Shown here: positions 1 through 8,734 of the stretch, one piece after another
Layout: each line of letters begins with the position of its first letter
Numbering within the stretch: position 1 is the first letter of the stretch
NCBI GenBank assembly: GCA_963807155.1
Contig: CAWEAZ010000029.1
Coordinates: forward strand, 1 to 64,000
Source: JACCZX01 sp963807155
Lineage (GTDB): Bacteria > Pseudomonadota > Gammaproteobacteria > Burkholderiales > Burkholderiaceae_F
Reading direction: 5' to 3'
DNA length: 64,000 nt
The notes under the pieces: model-generated
Seen by the model: the letters and a program-made list of their open reading frames with translations, nothing else
Told to the model about the DNA's origin: nothing
Databases searched by the model: none
Made by a program: the position numbers and the translations under genes

Positions 1-369
1 ATGCCAATCGTCGATGTCGAACTGGTGTGCAAGTCCAGGGAAGAATTCGGCAGCGTGTCTCCGCGCGCGATTGCGGACGCCGTCGGTCGCGTGTTTGGCA
101 GCGCGCCGGGTCGCACGTGGGTTCGCTTGCGCTTCTTCGACAGCGCGCACTACGCGGAAAATGACGTCTCGGTTTCCGAAACGGAGTTGCCGGTCTTCGT
201 CACTGTGCTGCATGCTCGTCCGCCGGTAGCCGCGGCGCTCACCGCAGAAGTCTCGGCTCTGACTGAAACCGTCGCGAAGCTCACCGGGCGCCCCGCCGAG
301 CGCGTGCACGTGCAATACGCACCAGCCGCTGTGGGCCGTCAAGCATTCGGAGGCGAGCTTGTTCAATAA
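1..369 (+). CDS. Tautomerase-superfamily (4-oxalocrotonate tautomerase/MIF-like) protein
   Basis: A 122-residue protein opening MPIVDVELV. In the tautomerase superfamily Pro2 becomes the N-terminal catalytic base after Met removal, and a beta strand follows as here. The length fits a two-module (MIF/CHMI-like) member rather than the 60-residue 4-OT form. The second half contains TETVAKLTGRPAERVHVQY, typical of the helix and strand that close the tautomerase fold. The ATG is the first base of the window, so an upstream start cannot be excluded. The substrate is unknown and no catabolic cluster is adjacent. The family call is moderate; the enzymatic role is inferred only from Pro2. Confidence 0.6.
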   Translation: MPIVDVELVCKSREEFGSVSPRAIADAVGRVFGSAPGRTWVRLRFFDSAHYAENDVSVSETELPVFVTVLHARPPVAAALTAEVSALTETVAKLTGRPAERVHVQYAPAAVGRQAFGGELVQ

Positions 370-374
370 CAATA

Positions 375-932
375 ATGCGTAGGGCGATACTCCTTCTCCT
401 CGGTGCGCTCGCCATGCCTGTGTCGGCGAATGATCTGCTCTGGGAGAAGCTCAGGACCGAAGCAAATCTCGTGGTGCTGATGCGTCACGCACAGCCTGCA
501 GGTGGTAATCCTCTTACCTGGGACGAAAGCGGGAACTGCAAAGGTGAATCGATGTTGACCGCAGCCGGCAAGGCACACGCTCGGAAAATCGGTGAAGAGT
601 TTGCCAAGCACGGGATCAAGCCCACGGTCATCAGCTCTCCGATGTGCCGCTGCCGGGACACCGCGCGAATTGCATTTGGCGATGCAGTCGTCACCGATGC
701 TGCTTTGCGCGAGATCGCGAGTGCCGATTCAGAACGCTCTAATGTCTTCGAGCGCAAGGCCCAGTCTCTGATCAGCAGTCACCGCGGTTCGTCACCCGTG
801 GTCTTTGTCAGTCATCGACCGAACATCGATCTGCTCAGCCTGGAGTTGATCAGTGAAGGAGAGCTGCTCGTGGGCCGCGCGAACGAAAAGGGTGAATTCG
901 ACTTATTGGGCAAAATTGCCGTGCAGCCCTGA
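375..932 (+). CDS. Exported histidine phosphatase (SixA/phosphoglycerate mutase superfamily)
   Basis: A 185-residue protein with an N-terminal signal sequence (MRRAILLLLGALAMPVSA), so probably periplasmic. The core motif LMRHAQPAG, near residue 36, supplies the phospho-accepting His of the RHG family. SSPMCRCRDTARIAFG corresponds to the conserved second arginine region, and VFVSHRPNID carries the second catalytic His. The start lies 6 bp after the tautomerase stop, suggesting co-transcription. The substrate cannot be read from sequence; exported members are usually annotated only as histidine phosphatase family proteins. It appears complete. Confidence 0.8.
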   Translation: MRRAILLLLGALAMPVSANDLLWEKLRTEANLVVLMRHAQPAGGNPLTWDESGNCKGESMLTAAGKAHARKIGEEFAKHGIKPTVISSPMCRCRDTARIAFGDAVVTDAALREIASADSERSNVFERKAQSLISSHRGSSPVVFVSHRPNIDLLSLELISEGELLVGRANEKGEFDLLGKIAVQP

Positions 933-965
933 CCACCCTACATCGCTACGGCGGAGGACACCCAC

Positions 966-1355
966 ATGACCACCCAAGGATTTGTCGCTTCGCACGCGAA
1001 GGATGCCGAGTTCGAGCGCGGTCTGCGCTCGTTTTACGAGTACCGCGATCTCGGAATCAAAAAGGCAACGCAAGGACGCGTCGAGGCGCATGTGATCCGC
1101 GCAGCAGCAGGCAAGGAGTTCTCCAGTCAGCCGCACCTCCACAAGACAACGTTTCAGCTTGTTTATGTGCTGAAGGGCTGGATCGAATTCGAATACGAGG
1201 GTCACGGCGTGGTTCGCCTCGAGGCCGGATCATGCGTGCATCAACCGCCCGAGATTCGTCATCGCGAGCTTGGGCATAGCGACGACATCGAAATGCTCGA
1301 GGTGGTTCTTCCGGCGGGATTCATCACGGAAGAAGTCCCGTCGGTAGACGGCTAG
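966..1355 (+). CDS. Cupin-domain protein
   Basis: A 129-residue single-domain cupin. The PHLHKTTFQLVYVLKGWIEFEYEG segment is cupin motif 1 (two His followed by the glycine-containing strand). The RLEAGSCVHQPPEIRHRE segment is motif 2 with a closing His. Such proteins bind a metal and act as small dioxygenases, isomerases or sugar-binding regulators; nothing here separates these. A strong GGAGGA ribosome-binding site sits just upstream of the ATG (about 954-959). It follows the histidine phosphatase by 33 bp on the same strand. Confidence 0.75.
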   Translation: MTTQGFVASHAKDAEFERGLRSFYEYRDLGIKKATQGRVEAHVIRAAAGKEFSSQPHLHKTTFQLVYVLKGWIEFEYEGHGVVRLEAGSCVHQPPEIRHRELGHSDDIEMLEVVLPAGFITEEVPSVDG

Positions 1356-1384
1356 CGCGACTTCTCCAAGACAGGGCTTAGAAG

Positions 1385-2197
1385 ATGAAAGTAGCGATGC
1401 CAGAAAAGCGAAAAGACCATTGGGCGGCCGGCAACCTCTACGAACCGTATGTCGGTCGTTGGAGCCGGCTCGTTGCCAAGGAGTTTCTGCAATGGCTGAA
1501 GTTGCCAGCGCAACTCGACTGGCTGGACGTCGGATGCGGAACAGGCGCTCTTACGCAAACCATCGTGCAACAGATGCAACCGCGAAGCGTCACCGGGATC
1601 GATCCGTCGGCCGGATTTATCGACTATGCAAAGGCGCATATCAGCGACCCGAGAGTCAAATTCGAAGTGGCTGATGCTCAGTCGCTTCCAGTGGACTCGG
1701 CGCGCTTTGATGCTGCGGTTTCGGGCCTGGTGCTGAACTTCGTTCCCAAGCCATTGCTCGCCGCGCAGGAGATGGCGCGTGCGGTGCGGTCGGGAGGCAC
1801 GGTTGCAGCGTATGTCTGGGACTACGCCGGCAAGATGGAGTTGATGCGCTACTTCTGGGACGCGGCGGTGGAATTGGACCCAGCGGCGTCCAAGCTCGTT
1901 GAATCGATTCGCTTTCCGATTTGCCAACCGGATGCTCTGGTTGCGTTGTGGCATGAAGTGGAACTGCGCGACATCCATGTGCGGGAGATCGACGTCCCGA
2001 CCACCTTTCGAGACTTCGATGACTTCTGGAATCCGTTTCTCGGCGGCCAGGGTCCCGCGCCAAGCTATGTAATGTCGCTCAGCGAAGAACGTCGCGTCGC
2101 CCTGCGGGATCGGATTCGCGCGATGCTTCCGATCGAACCCGACGGCTCGATTCCGCTGATCGCGCGTGCATGGGCTGTACGCGGACGCCGGGCGTAG
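1385..2197 (+). CDS. Class I SAM-dependent methyltransferase
   Basis: A 270-residue Rossmann-fold methyltransferase. Motif I is LDVGCGTGAL, near residue 53; it is followed by GIDPSAGFIDYAK (ribose-binding acidic residue) and FEVADAQSLPVDSARFDAAVS (motifs II and III). RAVRSGGTVAAYVWDYAG is the post-motif strand. The N-terminal HWAAGNLYEPYVGRWS resembles the UbiE/Methyltransf_11 group. An alternative ATG lies 12 bp inside. The substrate is unknown. It lies 29 bp after the cupin gene in the same direction. Confidence 0.8.
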   Translation: MKVAMPEKRKDHWAAGNLYEPYVGRWSRLVAKEFLQWLKLPAQLDWLDVGCGTGALTQTIVQQMQPRSVTGIDPSAGFIDYAKAHISDPRVKFEVADAQSLPVDSARFDAAVSGLVLNFVPKPLLAAQEMARAVRSGGTVAAYVWDYAGKMELMRYFWDAAVELDPAASKLVESIRFPICQPDALVALWHEVELRDIHVREIDVPTTFRDFDDFWNPFLGGQGPAPSYVMSLSEERRVALRDRIRAMLPIEPDGSIPLIARAWAVRGRRA

Positions 2198-2230
2198 GAA
2201 TAGGTGCGTGAACAAGAACTGGAGACATCG

Positions 2231-2437
2231 ATGAACGAAGAAACATTCAATCTGAGCATTCGCAAGTTTCTGAAGATGGTGGGCGTCAATTCGCAGCGCG
2301 AGATCGAGCAAGCGGTCGCAAAGGCAACCGCTGATCGCACCATCTCCGGGACGGAATCGTTTCCCGCAAAAATGACACTCGAAGTCCCTGGCCTGAAGTT
2401 GAAGGTCAGCTTTGACGGCGAGATCAATCTGAATTAG
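2231..2437 (+). CDS. DUF6494 family small protein
   Basis: A 68-residue protein beginning MNEETFNLSIRKFLKMVGVN and continuing SQREIEQAVAKA, the conserved core of the DUF6494 family as I remember it. I chose the ATG at 2231 over the in-frame GTG at 2204 because GGAG lies about 6 bases ahead of it and family members begin at MNE. The C-terminal half is a short beta-rich tail. The function of the family is unknown. Confidence 0.6.
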   Translation: MNEETFNLSIRKFLKMVGVNSQREIEQAVAKATADRTISGTESFPAKMTLEVPGLKLKVSFDGEINLN

Positions 2438-2557
2438 CCGAAGTTCGCGCGCGCCACGATTGCGGCGCGTAGCATCGAGTCAGGCAGGCACAGACCGGGG
2501 CAGTGCCGCCGCTCTGCAGCTTTTCACGTGCCTCGAACGCCACCAGGAGGAACTCAA

Positions 2558-2851
2558 ATGGCCACTTACATTGTGCTCACGAACTTTACGGATCAAGGCG
2601 TTCGAACCGCTAAAGACACGACCAAGCGGGCGGATGCCGTCAAGGAGCAGGCCAAAAAATTCGGGGCTACGGTGAAGGAGCTTTACTGGACCCTCGGAAG
2701 CTACGATGTTGTTGGAATATTCGAAGCGCCCGACGACGCGTCGATGACCGCGCTTGGATTGGCGATTGGTTCCGGCGGAAACGTCCGGACCCAGACGATG
2801 CGAGCCTTCTCCCGAGAAGAGATGAACGGAGTTCTGGCCAAGTTGGCATAG
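2558..2851 (+). CDS. GYD-domain protein
   Basis: A 97-residue protein of the GYD family. It carries the N-terminal MATYIVLTNFTDQG strand and the signature region WTLGSYDVVGIFEAPDDAS, where GSYD matches the G-Y-D hallmark. The start at 2558 is supported by an AGGAGGA ribosome-binding site about 6 bases upstream; a longer in-frame ATG at 2528 lacks one. It is a predicted ferredoxin-like (alpha/beta barrel dimer) fold of unknown function. It sits 9 bp before gnd. Confidence 0.8.
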   Translation: MATYIVLTNFTDQGVRTAKDTTKRADAVKEQAKKFGATVKELYWTLGSYDVVGIFEAPDDASMTALGLAIGSGGNVRTQTMRAFSREEMNGVLAKLA

Positions 2852-2860
2852 GAAGTCCGC

Positions 2861-3766
2861 ATGGAACTCGGCATGATCGGTCTCGGACGCATGGGCGCCA
2901 ACATGACACAGCGGCTGGTGGACGGCGGCCATCACGTCGTTGGGTTTGACTTCAAGCCGGAAGCACGCAAGCGTATCGAACGATATGGTGCCGAGTCCGT
3001 GGCCTCGCTCGATGCGCTCGCGGCGAAACTCGCAGCGCCACGCATTCTGTGGATGATGGTGCCATCGGGCGAAGCGACCGAAGCAACCGTCAATGCACTG
3101 CTGCCGTTGCTGGCGGGAGGCGACACCGTCATCGACGGCGGCAATTCAAATTACAAAGACACGCAGCGACGCGCTCGGCACTTCGCCGACAGGCAATTGA
3201 ACTACGTCGACTGCGGCACCAGCGGCGGAGTATGGGGGCTGACCGAGGGCTACAGCATGATGCTCGGCGGCGAAGCGTTCGTCGTCAAACGGTTGCGACC
3301 GATCTTCGAGACACTGGCGCCGGCGCCGAATCGTGGCTGGGGTCGCGTCGGTCCCAGCGGCGCGGGTCACTTCACGAAGATGATTCACAACGGCATTGAG
3401 TACGGCTTGATGCAGGCCTATGCCGAGGGCTTTTCGATCATGCAGCACAAGACGGAATTCGGACTCGACCTGAACCAGGTCGCCGAGATCTGGCGCAATG
3501 GAAGCGTCGTGCGTTCGTGGTTGCTTGATTTGACGGCCAATGCGCTGAAAGAGAACCCGACTCTGGATGGCATCGCACCGTTTGTTCCCGACTCCGGCGA
3601 AGGACGGTGGACGGTCGCCGAAGCGATCGACCTGAATGTGCCCGCGCCGGCGATCACCCTCGCGCTGATTGCACGCCTGGCATCGCGCGATTCGGATTCA
3701 TTCGCAGCGAAGATGTTGTCGGCAATGCGCAATCAGTTCGGCGGGCACGAAATCAAGAAGCAATGA
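2861..3766 (+). CDS. gnd: 6-phosphogluconate dehydrogenase, decarboxylating (short type)
   Basis: A 301-residue enzyme converting 6-phosphogluconate to ribulose-5-phosphate and CO2 with NAD(P)+. The N-terminal MELGMIGLGRMGANMTQRL is the Rossmann dinucleotide motif. IDGGNSNYKDTQRRA and DCGTSGGVWG are substrate-binding signatures of the family, and FTKMIHNGIEYG contains the catalytic Lys and substrate loop. The roughly 300-residue length is the short bacterial (YqeC/GntZ-like) class, not the 470-residue E. coli type. The downstream pgl gene starts 11 bases later, so two successive pathway steps are likely co-transcribed. Confidence 0.92.
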   Translation: MELGMIGLGRMGANMTQRLVDGGHHVVGFDFKPEARKRIERYGAESVASLDALAAKLAAPRILWMMVPSGEATEATVNALLPLLAGGDTVIDGGNSNYKDTQRRARHFADRQLNYVDCGTSGGVWGLTEGYSMMLGGEAFVVKRLRPIFETLAPAPNRGWGRVGPSGAGHFTKMIHNGIEYGLMQAYAEGFSIMQHKTEFGLDLNQVAEIWRNGSVVRSWLLDLTANALKENPTLDGIAPFVPDSGEGRWTVAEAIDLNVPAPAITLALIARLASRDSDSFAAKMLSAMRNQFGGHEIKKQ

Positions 3767-3776
3767 GTGCGAAGCG

Positions 3777-4487
3777 GTGAGTGCGTCGGCAAGCGACGTA
3801 CGCTGGCTCCCCGTTGCGAACGTCGCTGAATTAGAGCGGGCTGCATGCCGCCGCATCATCGACGCCGCCGAGCGCGCCATCAAACTGCGCGGCAAATTCT
3901 TGATCGTGCTTGCGGGCGGCAACACGCCGCGCGGCGCGTATCGATTGCTGCGCGAACAAAACGCGGACTGGGCGCACTGGCACGTGTATTTCGGCGACGA
4001 GCGCTGCTTGCCGGCGGACGACGTCGGGCGCAACAGCAAGATGGCGGCTGACGAGTGGCTCGACCATGTGCCGATCCCGAAAGATCAGGTGCACCCGATT
4101 CCCGCCGAGCTCGGTCCGGCTGCGGCCGCCCTCGCCTACGCGGACACGCTGCGCGACGTCGGCGAATTCGATCTGGTGTTGCTGGGACTCGGCGACGACG
4201 GCCACACCGCCAGCTTGTTTCCCAATAATGACTGGGGCACCGCTCCGGATGCACCTGCCGTGCTCGCGGTGTTCAATGCTCCGAAGCCGCTGCCCGAGCG
4301 GGTGTCGTTGAGTGCAGCGCGGCTGAGTCACGCGCGTGAAGTGTTGTTTCTGATCGCAGGCGAATCCAAGCGTGAGGCGGTGAAGCGCTGGCGCGCTGGC
4401 GAAGATATTCCCGCGCGAGCGATACGGCCGCGCGCCGGTGTCGATGTGCTGCTGGAAGCGAAGCTGCTCTCGGAGGCCGCAACGTAA
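3777..4487 (+). CDS. pgl: 6-phosphogluconolactonase
   Basis: About 236 residues from the GTG at 3777, chosen because it directly follows gnd; upstream codons in frame are inside gnd. The LIVLAGGNTPRGAYRLL segment and VYFGDERCLPADD are the DevB/NagB-fold signatures of 6-phosphogluconolactonase. LVLLGLGDDGHTASLFP carries the conserved active-site His. It hydrolyses 6-phosphogluconolactone to 6-phosphogluconate in the cytosol, linking zwf (14.2-15.6 kb) with gnd. Convergent with the downstream monooxygenase, 17 bp apart. Confidence 0.9.
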   Translation: MSASASDVRWLPVANVAELERAACRRIIDAAERAIKLRGKFLIVLAGGNTPRGAYRLLREQNADWAHWHVYFGDERCLPADDVGRNSKMAADEWLDHVPIPKDQVHPIPAELGPAAAALAYADTLRDVGEFDLVLLGLGDDGHTASLFPNNDWGTAPDAPAVLAVFNAPKPLPERVSLSAARLSHAREVLFLIAGESKREAVKRWRAGEDIPARAIRPRAGVDVLLEAKLLSEAAT

Positions 4488-4504
4488 ATCGATCAGCGGC
4501 AACG

Positions 4505-6085
4505 CTACCGAACGGACGTCCCGATGTGCAGACGCTCTGAGACGTAACGTGTCGCTTCGGCAACATCCAATTGAGTCCCCGCCAGCCCGACATGACCGTC
4601 AGGGCGGAGCAAAAAGAAAGACGGCTGCGGGATGTGCTGCCGTGCGAGCTCCTTGTCGTTGACAGGATCACTCGGCAGCACATGGATGCGTAGTAGATCG
4701 CGCAACCCCGGTAACTCAACCGATGCTGAAGGTTGCCCGATCAGAAGCAGATTGAATCGCGTGTCGTCGAGCTTTGCGAACAGGTCTTCGATCGCGCCGT
4801 CAGTCTGCAGCTTGACGCGCAGCCACGGGAAACGATCCCCGGCGCGCGGCGCGCCTTCATGCCAGCGCGCCTGCGATTCCGATAGAGGGCTGTCGCGGTA
4901 TTGGATGCCGATCTGGGAGATCGTGCGAAATGCCAGCTTTCGTACTCTGTCGAAGCGCATTGCAAAAGCCGCAACGTTCGCCAGCACGCGCGTGCGGAAG
5001 AGCCCAGCCACCCGACTGTCCGAAACAACGAGCTGGAACGCGCGGTCGGTGGTGCTCAACAGCCGTTTTGCCACTGGAATGCGTTCGGCTTCGTACGAGT
5101 CGAGCAGCGCGGCATCCGCACGCCCCGATACGACGAGCGCGAGCTTCCAAGCCAGGTTGTAGGCATCTTGCAGGCCGGTGTTCATGCCTTGCGCACCGAC
5201 CGGACTGTGGATGTGTGCCGCATCGCCGAGCAAAAAGCATCGGCGCTCACGAAAGCGCGCGGCACACCGATGATGAATACGGTAGGTCGAGTACCAGCTG
5301 CAATGTTTGAATGACAAATCCGCGCCCGCTTCCTGCCGCACCGACGGCATCACATCTTTAAAAGTCAGATCTTCTCTATCGCGCAGCTCAATGGGCAGAA
5401 TCCCCACGACCCGCCAGTGATCCGTGCCGCGCATCGGGAAAAACAAATGAAATCCTTCACGCCACAGATAGACGTTGAGCTCGTCCGGCACCATCGGCCC
5501 TGTCATTTCCGTATCGGCGACAAAGAACACGTGCTCGTACGGTGCGCCTACAAACTCGATCGCGTTCATCTCGCGTACTGCGCTGCGCGCGCCATCGCAG
5601 CCCGCGACCCACCCCGCGGTGATCTCGGCGATTGATCCGTCGGGTTGCTTCAAAGTTGCCTTGGCGTGGTTGACGTCTTGCTTAAGGCCGACCAGCTCAG
5701 TGTTCCAACGCACGCTGATTCCATGCCGACGTAGCGCATCACCCATCAGGCGTTCGTTGTCATCCTGGCCAAGGATCAGAAGAAACGGATACGGGCTCAG
5801 GTCGCGTCCAATATCGCCGACCGGGACTCGCGCGGTGCGCCGCCCTTCGGCCCACAGGTTGGCACCGGTCGCGCGCTTGCCAAGCTCTAGAGCGCGATCG
5901 ACGATGCCGAGCTGCGCGTAGATCTCGAGCGTGCGCGCCTGGACGCCCAATGCCCTCGTCTGCAAAGCGGGCCCTGCGTGCCTGTCGATGATCAGCGCAC
6001 GCACGCGGCGTCGCGCGAGCTGATTCGCGAGCATCAGCCCGGTCGGCCCGGCTCCGACAATGAGGACGTCAGTGTTCAGGTACAC
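4505..6085 (-). CDS. FAD-dependent aromatic monooxygenase (PHBH/MhpA-type)
   Basis: A 526-residue class A flavoprotein monooxygenase. It has the N-terminal GxGxxG motif (IVGAGPTGLMLANQLARR), the DG motif (VAGCDGARSAVRE, near residue 165) and the GD motif (CFLLGDAAHIHSPVGAQGMN, near residue 285). The C-terminal 150 residues form the thioredoxin-like extension typical of MhpA/RebC-like enzymes. It probably uses NAD(P)H and O2 to hydroxylate an aromatic or polyketide-like substrate, which cannot be identified because no ring-cleavage genes are adjacent. Confidence 0.85.
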   Translation of the reverse strand: MYLNTDVLIVGAGPTGLMLANQLARRRVRALIIDRHAGPALQTRALGVQARTLEIYAQLGIVDRALELGKRATGANLWAEGRRTARVPVGDIGRDLSPYPFLLILGQDDNERLMGDALRRHGISVRWNTELVGLKQDVNHAKATLKQPDGSIAEITAGWVAGCDGARSAVREMNAIEFVGAPYEHVFFVADTEMTGPMVPDELNVYLWREGFHLFFPMRGTDHWRVVGILPIELRDREDLTFKDVMPSVRQEAGADLSFKHCSWYSTYRIHHRCAARFRERRCFLLGDAAHIHSPVGAQGMNTGLQDAYNLAWKLALVVSGRADAALLDSYEAERIPVAKRLLSTTDRAFQLVVSDSRVAGLFRTRVLANVAAFAMRFDRVRKLAFRTISQIGIQYRDSPLSESQARWHEGAPRAGDRFPWLRVKLQTDGAIEDLFAKLDDTRFNLLLIGQPSASVELPGLRDLLRIHVLPSDPVNDKELARQHIPQPSFFLLRPDGHVGLAGTQLDVAEATRYVSERLHIGTSVR

Positions 6086-6100
6086 GTTATCGCGTCACTG

Positions 6101-6451
6101 CTAGACATTGCTGCTCGCCTGCATGACGGCGCCTAGCGTTGCCCACGCAAACAGAAAAACGGTGACACCGTCCGCAACAAGCTCCAGAACCATCAAGCCC
6201 TGCGCCGCGGTCTCGCTCTCCGGCGCCTTGTGCTTGATCACAGCACGCGCGGCAATCAACAGCACCTGCAGCGCCAATCCGCCGAGCACCAGGGTCTGTG
6301 CTGAACCCGAAGCATCCCCGCCAGTCGCTGAACCGAGAGCACTCGATCGCGAAAACAGAAGTGTCAATGCGGCCACGCCGTAGCCGATCAGCGCCGAGCG
6401 TATGACGCCATAGCTTCGTTGCTGCCCAAACGGTGTGCGTGCAAAGGTCAT
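6101..6451 (-). CDS. Small membrane protein, unrecognised
   Basis: A 116-residue protein with about three hydrophobic segments (IGYGVAALTLLFS; TLVLGGLALQVLLIAARAV; LELVADGVTVFLFAWATLG) and no recognised domain. It lies 15 bp upstream of the FAD monooxygenase on the same strand and could share its transcript. An overlapping frame (6087-6476) is open too but lacks a coherent hydrophobicity pattern. I assign no function. Confidence 0.5.
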   Translation of the reverse strand: MTFARTPFGQQRSYGVIRSALIGYGVAALTLLFSRSSALGSATGGDASGSAQTLVLGGLALQVLLIAARAVIKHKAPESETAAQGLMVLELVADGVTVFLFAWATLGAVMQASSNV

Positions 6452-6519
6452 CGAATAACGAAGGTATGAGCTGCACGAACGCTCATTAGCAGCAGCCGCG
6501 GAACCTCAGCTAGAACACC

Positions 6520-7323
6520 TTATTCACTTGCCGCTCGCGGCGCAACCGAGGCGCCCTCAACGCGATGCCGCTCGAGCGCCTGAGCAACGAACCCAGAAGC
6601 TTTCATCTCCTCGATGAACTCGCGCAGATACTTCACACCCGCTTCGCCTCGACCCTTAGGTGCACCCATTGCCTGGTTGATCACCATGAAGCGTCCGTCG
6701 AGCAGGCGCAAGCCGGGGATGCGCCGGGCGTCAGCCTCGAGCTGCTGCTTGACGCCGGCCGCGACTTCGAGCTTCTGCGCGACGAACATATCGGTGACCG
6801 CCGGAGATGTCGGTGCCCGAACAATCTTGGCTTGTTTCAGGTTTCGCGTCAGGAACAAGTCGTAAGCGCTGCCAGCGCCGACGACGACGTGCACGTGGGG
6901 GCGATCGACCTCGTCGTTGCTGCGAATCGGAGAGTTTTGCGGCACGAGGTAGGCCCCCTCGATCACGACGTACGCCGCGGTGAAGCTGACGTCGACTGCG
7001 CGTGCCGGATCGATCGCGACGTACGCAACGTCCCAAGCGCCTGCCTTCAAGCCTTCCACTACCTTGCCCGCAGCATCGTAGGTCACCAGCACGAGCGGAA
7101 CGTCGAGACGCCGCGCAAGCTCCCGCGACAGATCGACCGACACGCCACGCGCCTCGCCGGTAGCTGGGTCCTTTACCGCGAGGATCGGATTGCCGAAGTT
7201 GATCGCGGCGCGCAGCTTCCCTGACGGAGCAAGTTCAGAACGGGCGGCAGCGGGCACTTGAGATGTGGTTGCGCAAGACAACAGCAACGACAGAGCGACC
7301 AGTCCGATCGCGCTTCTGAACAC
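6520..7323 (-). CDS. Periplasmic solute-binding lipoprotein (SBP_bac_3 family)
   Basis: A 267-residue protein with a lipoprotein signal (LVALSLLLSC, Cys as acylation site). The mature part reads as an amino-acid-type (family 3) solute-binding protein: LAPSGKLRAAINFGNPI, GVSVDLSRELARRLDVPLVLVTY and LKAGAWDVAYVAIDPARA correspond to the first lobe and hinge. No ABC permease or ATPase gene is adjacent, so it is an orphan binding protein or a sensor-like receptor. The ligand is unknown. Confidence 0.8.
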   Translation of the reverse strand: MFRSAIGLVALSLLLSCATTSQVPAAARSELAPSGKLRAAINFGNPILAVKDPATGEARGVSVDLSRELARRLDVPLVLVTYDAAGKVVEGLKAGAWDVAYVAIDPARAVDVSFTAAYVVIEGAYLVPQNSPIRSNDEVDRPHVHVVVGAGSAYDLFLTRNLKQAKIVRAPTSPAVTDMFVAQKLEVAAGVKQQLEADARRIPGLRLLDGRFMVINQAMGAPKGRGEAGVKYLREFIEEMKASGFVAQALERHRVEGASVAPRAASE

Positions 7324-7343
7324 CGTTTTCCTTAGAAGCAGAA

Positions 7344-7424
7344 TCAGCTCAGTGAAGGTGAAGGTGGCTTTTTGGGCTGCTTAGGTTTCTTCGCTTCCTT
7401 GCGTTGCCGATCGCGGTTGCCCAT
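7344..7424 (-). CDS. 26-residue highly basic small protein
   Basis: A very short reading frame beginning MGNRDRQRKEAKKPKQPKK and ending in a Pro/Ser tail. It has a near-perfect ribosome-binding site, GAGGAG (complement of 7431-7436), 6 bases before the ATG. About half of the residues are Lys, Arg, Pro or Gln. It lies 20 bp upstream of the solute-binding lipoprotein on the same strand. I recall similar MGNR-type tiny basic proteins annotated as hypothetical in other proteobacteria, but cannot confirm. Coding status rests on the RBS and composition. Confidence 0.45.
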   Translation of the reverse strand: MGNRDRQRKEAKKPKQPKKPPSPSLS

Positions 7425-7543
7425 AGTCAACTCCTCTTGGTAAGAATTGTGCGATCCGCGGTGCGCGAATCGCCTTCGCTATATTCTTCAGACCCTACGT
7501 GATCATTCGGTCGAAAGCAACCCGAGCTTAGCGAGAAATATTA

Positions 7544-8731
7544 ATGGCCGAAGCATTCATCGTCGACGCCGTCCGTACGGCAGGCGCTCGCAAGGGCGGC
7601 CGCTTGAGCCGGGTGGCACCCGGCCGATCTCGCCGCTGCGGTACTCGACGCGCTGGTGGCGCGGACGGGCATCGATCCCGCCGTGATCGACGATGTGATC
7701 ATGGGCTGCGTCGGCCAGGCCGGCGAACAGTCGAACAACATCGCCCGCAACGCCGTGCTTGCATCGCGGCTGCCGGAATCGGTACCGGCTACGTCGATCG
7801 ACCGGCAGTGTGGATCGTCGCAGCAGGCGCTGCACTTTGCGGCGCAGGCGGTGATGGCCGGCAGCATGGACGCGGTGATCGCCGCCGGGCGTCGAGAGCA
7901 TGACGCGAGTGCCGATGGGCCTGCCGGCAACCTTGGCGTTCAAGCACGGCTTTGGCAGTTACATGAGCCCCGCGATGCAGGCACGCTACCCGCATGTTCA
8001 GTTCAGCCAGTTCGCCGGCGCCGAGATGCTGGCCGTGAAATACGAGCTGGCCAAGGACGAGCTCGATGACTACGCGCTCAGCAGCCACCAGCGTGCAAGC
8101 GAAGCGACTCGCGCCGGAGATTTCAACGGCGGAGATCCTGCCGTTGCCAGCACGGACGGCAGAAGGTACGCCGACCGACCAGACGCACGCTACCGACGAA
8201 GGCATTCGCTTCGATGCGACACGCGAAGGCATCGGCGCTGTCAAGCTTCTGCAGGAAGGCGGCCGGCACACGGCAGCCACTGCAAGTCAGATCTGCGACG
8301 GCGCCGCGGCGCTGCTGGTCGTCAATGAACGCGGACTGAAGTTACTGGGCGCGTCGGCGAAGCCGCTGGCGCGCATGCATCAGATGACCGTGCTCGGCCA
8401 TGACCCGGTGATCATGCTCGAAGCGCCGGTACCGGCAACGCCGATCGCGCTGCGTAAGGCAGGCTTGCGGCTGGACGAGATTGATCTGTTCGAAATCAAC
8501 GAAGCCTTCGCGTCGGTGCCGCTGGCATGGCTGAAGGCCACCGGCGCCGACCCTGCCCGGCTCAATGCATCGGGCGGCGCGATCGCGTTGGGCCACCCGC
8601 TCGGCGCCTCGGGCGCGAAGCTGATGACGACGCTGGTACACGCGCTGCGCCGCACTGGCAAGCGCTATGGAATGCAGTCGATGTGCGAGGGTGGCGGGCT
8701 GGCGAACGTAACGATCGTCGAGCGGCTGTAA
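7544..8731 (+). CDS. Acetyl-CoA C-acyltransferase (thiolase), three frameshifts
   Basis: A complete thiolase spread over three frames. The pieces are MAEAFIVDAVRTAGARKGG at the N-terminus, VPATSIDRQCGSSQQALHFA (catalytic nucleophile Cys), VESMTRVPMGLPATLAFKHG, then the C-terminal part with NEAFASVPLAW, GGAIALGHPLGASGA (catalytic His) and MCEGGGLANV (second catalytic Cys). Shifts fall near 7616, 7888 and 8131. Each is repaired by removing one G from a short G run, after which the protein reads without gap. It likely acts in beta-oxidation or acetoacetyl-CoA metabolism. All catalytic residues survive, so sequencing error is more likely than decay. Confidence 0.85.
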
Positions 8732-8734
8732 CCG

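Noticed and set aside
1352..2311. Long open frame on the minus strand (319 residues) opposite the methyltransferase
   Set aside because: The plus-strand frame has clear methyltransferase motifs. The minus frame is low in recognisable structure and follows from the high GC content.
6087..6476. Alternative 129-residue frame overlapping the small membrane protein
   Set aside because: Its composition is Cys/Arg/Gly-rich without coherent helices; the overlapping frame gives a plausible membrane protein.
7544..8731. Thiolase as a true pseudogene
   Set aside because: All catalytic residues and the entire length remain, and three single-base repairs recover a full protein. The same error type affects essential genes nearby.
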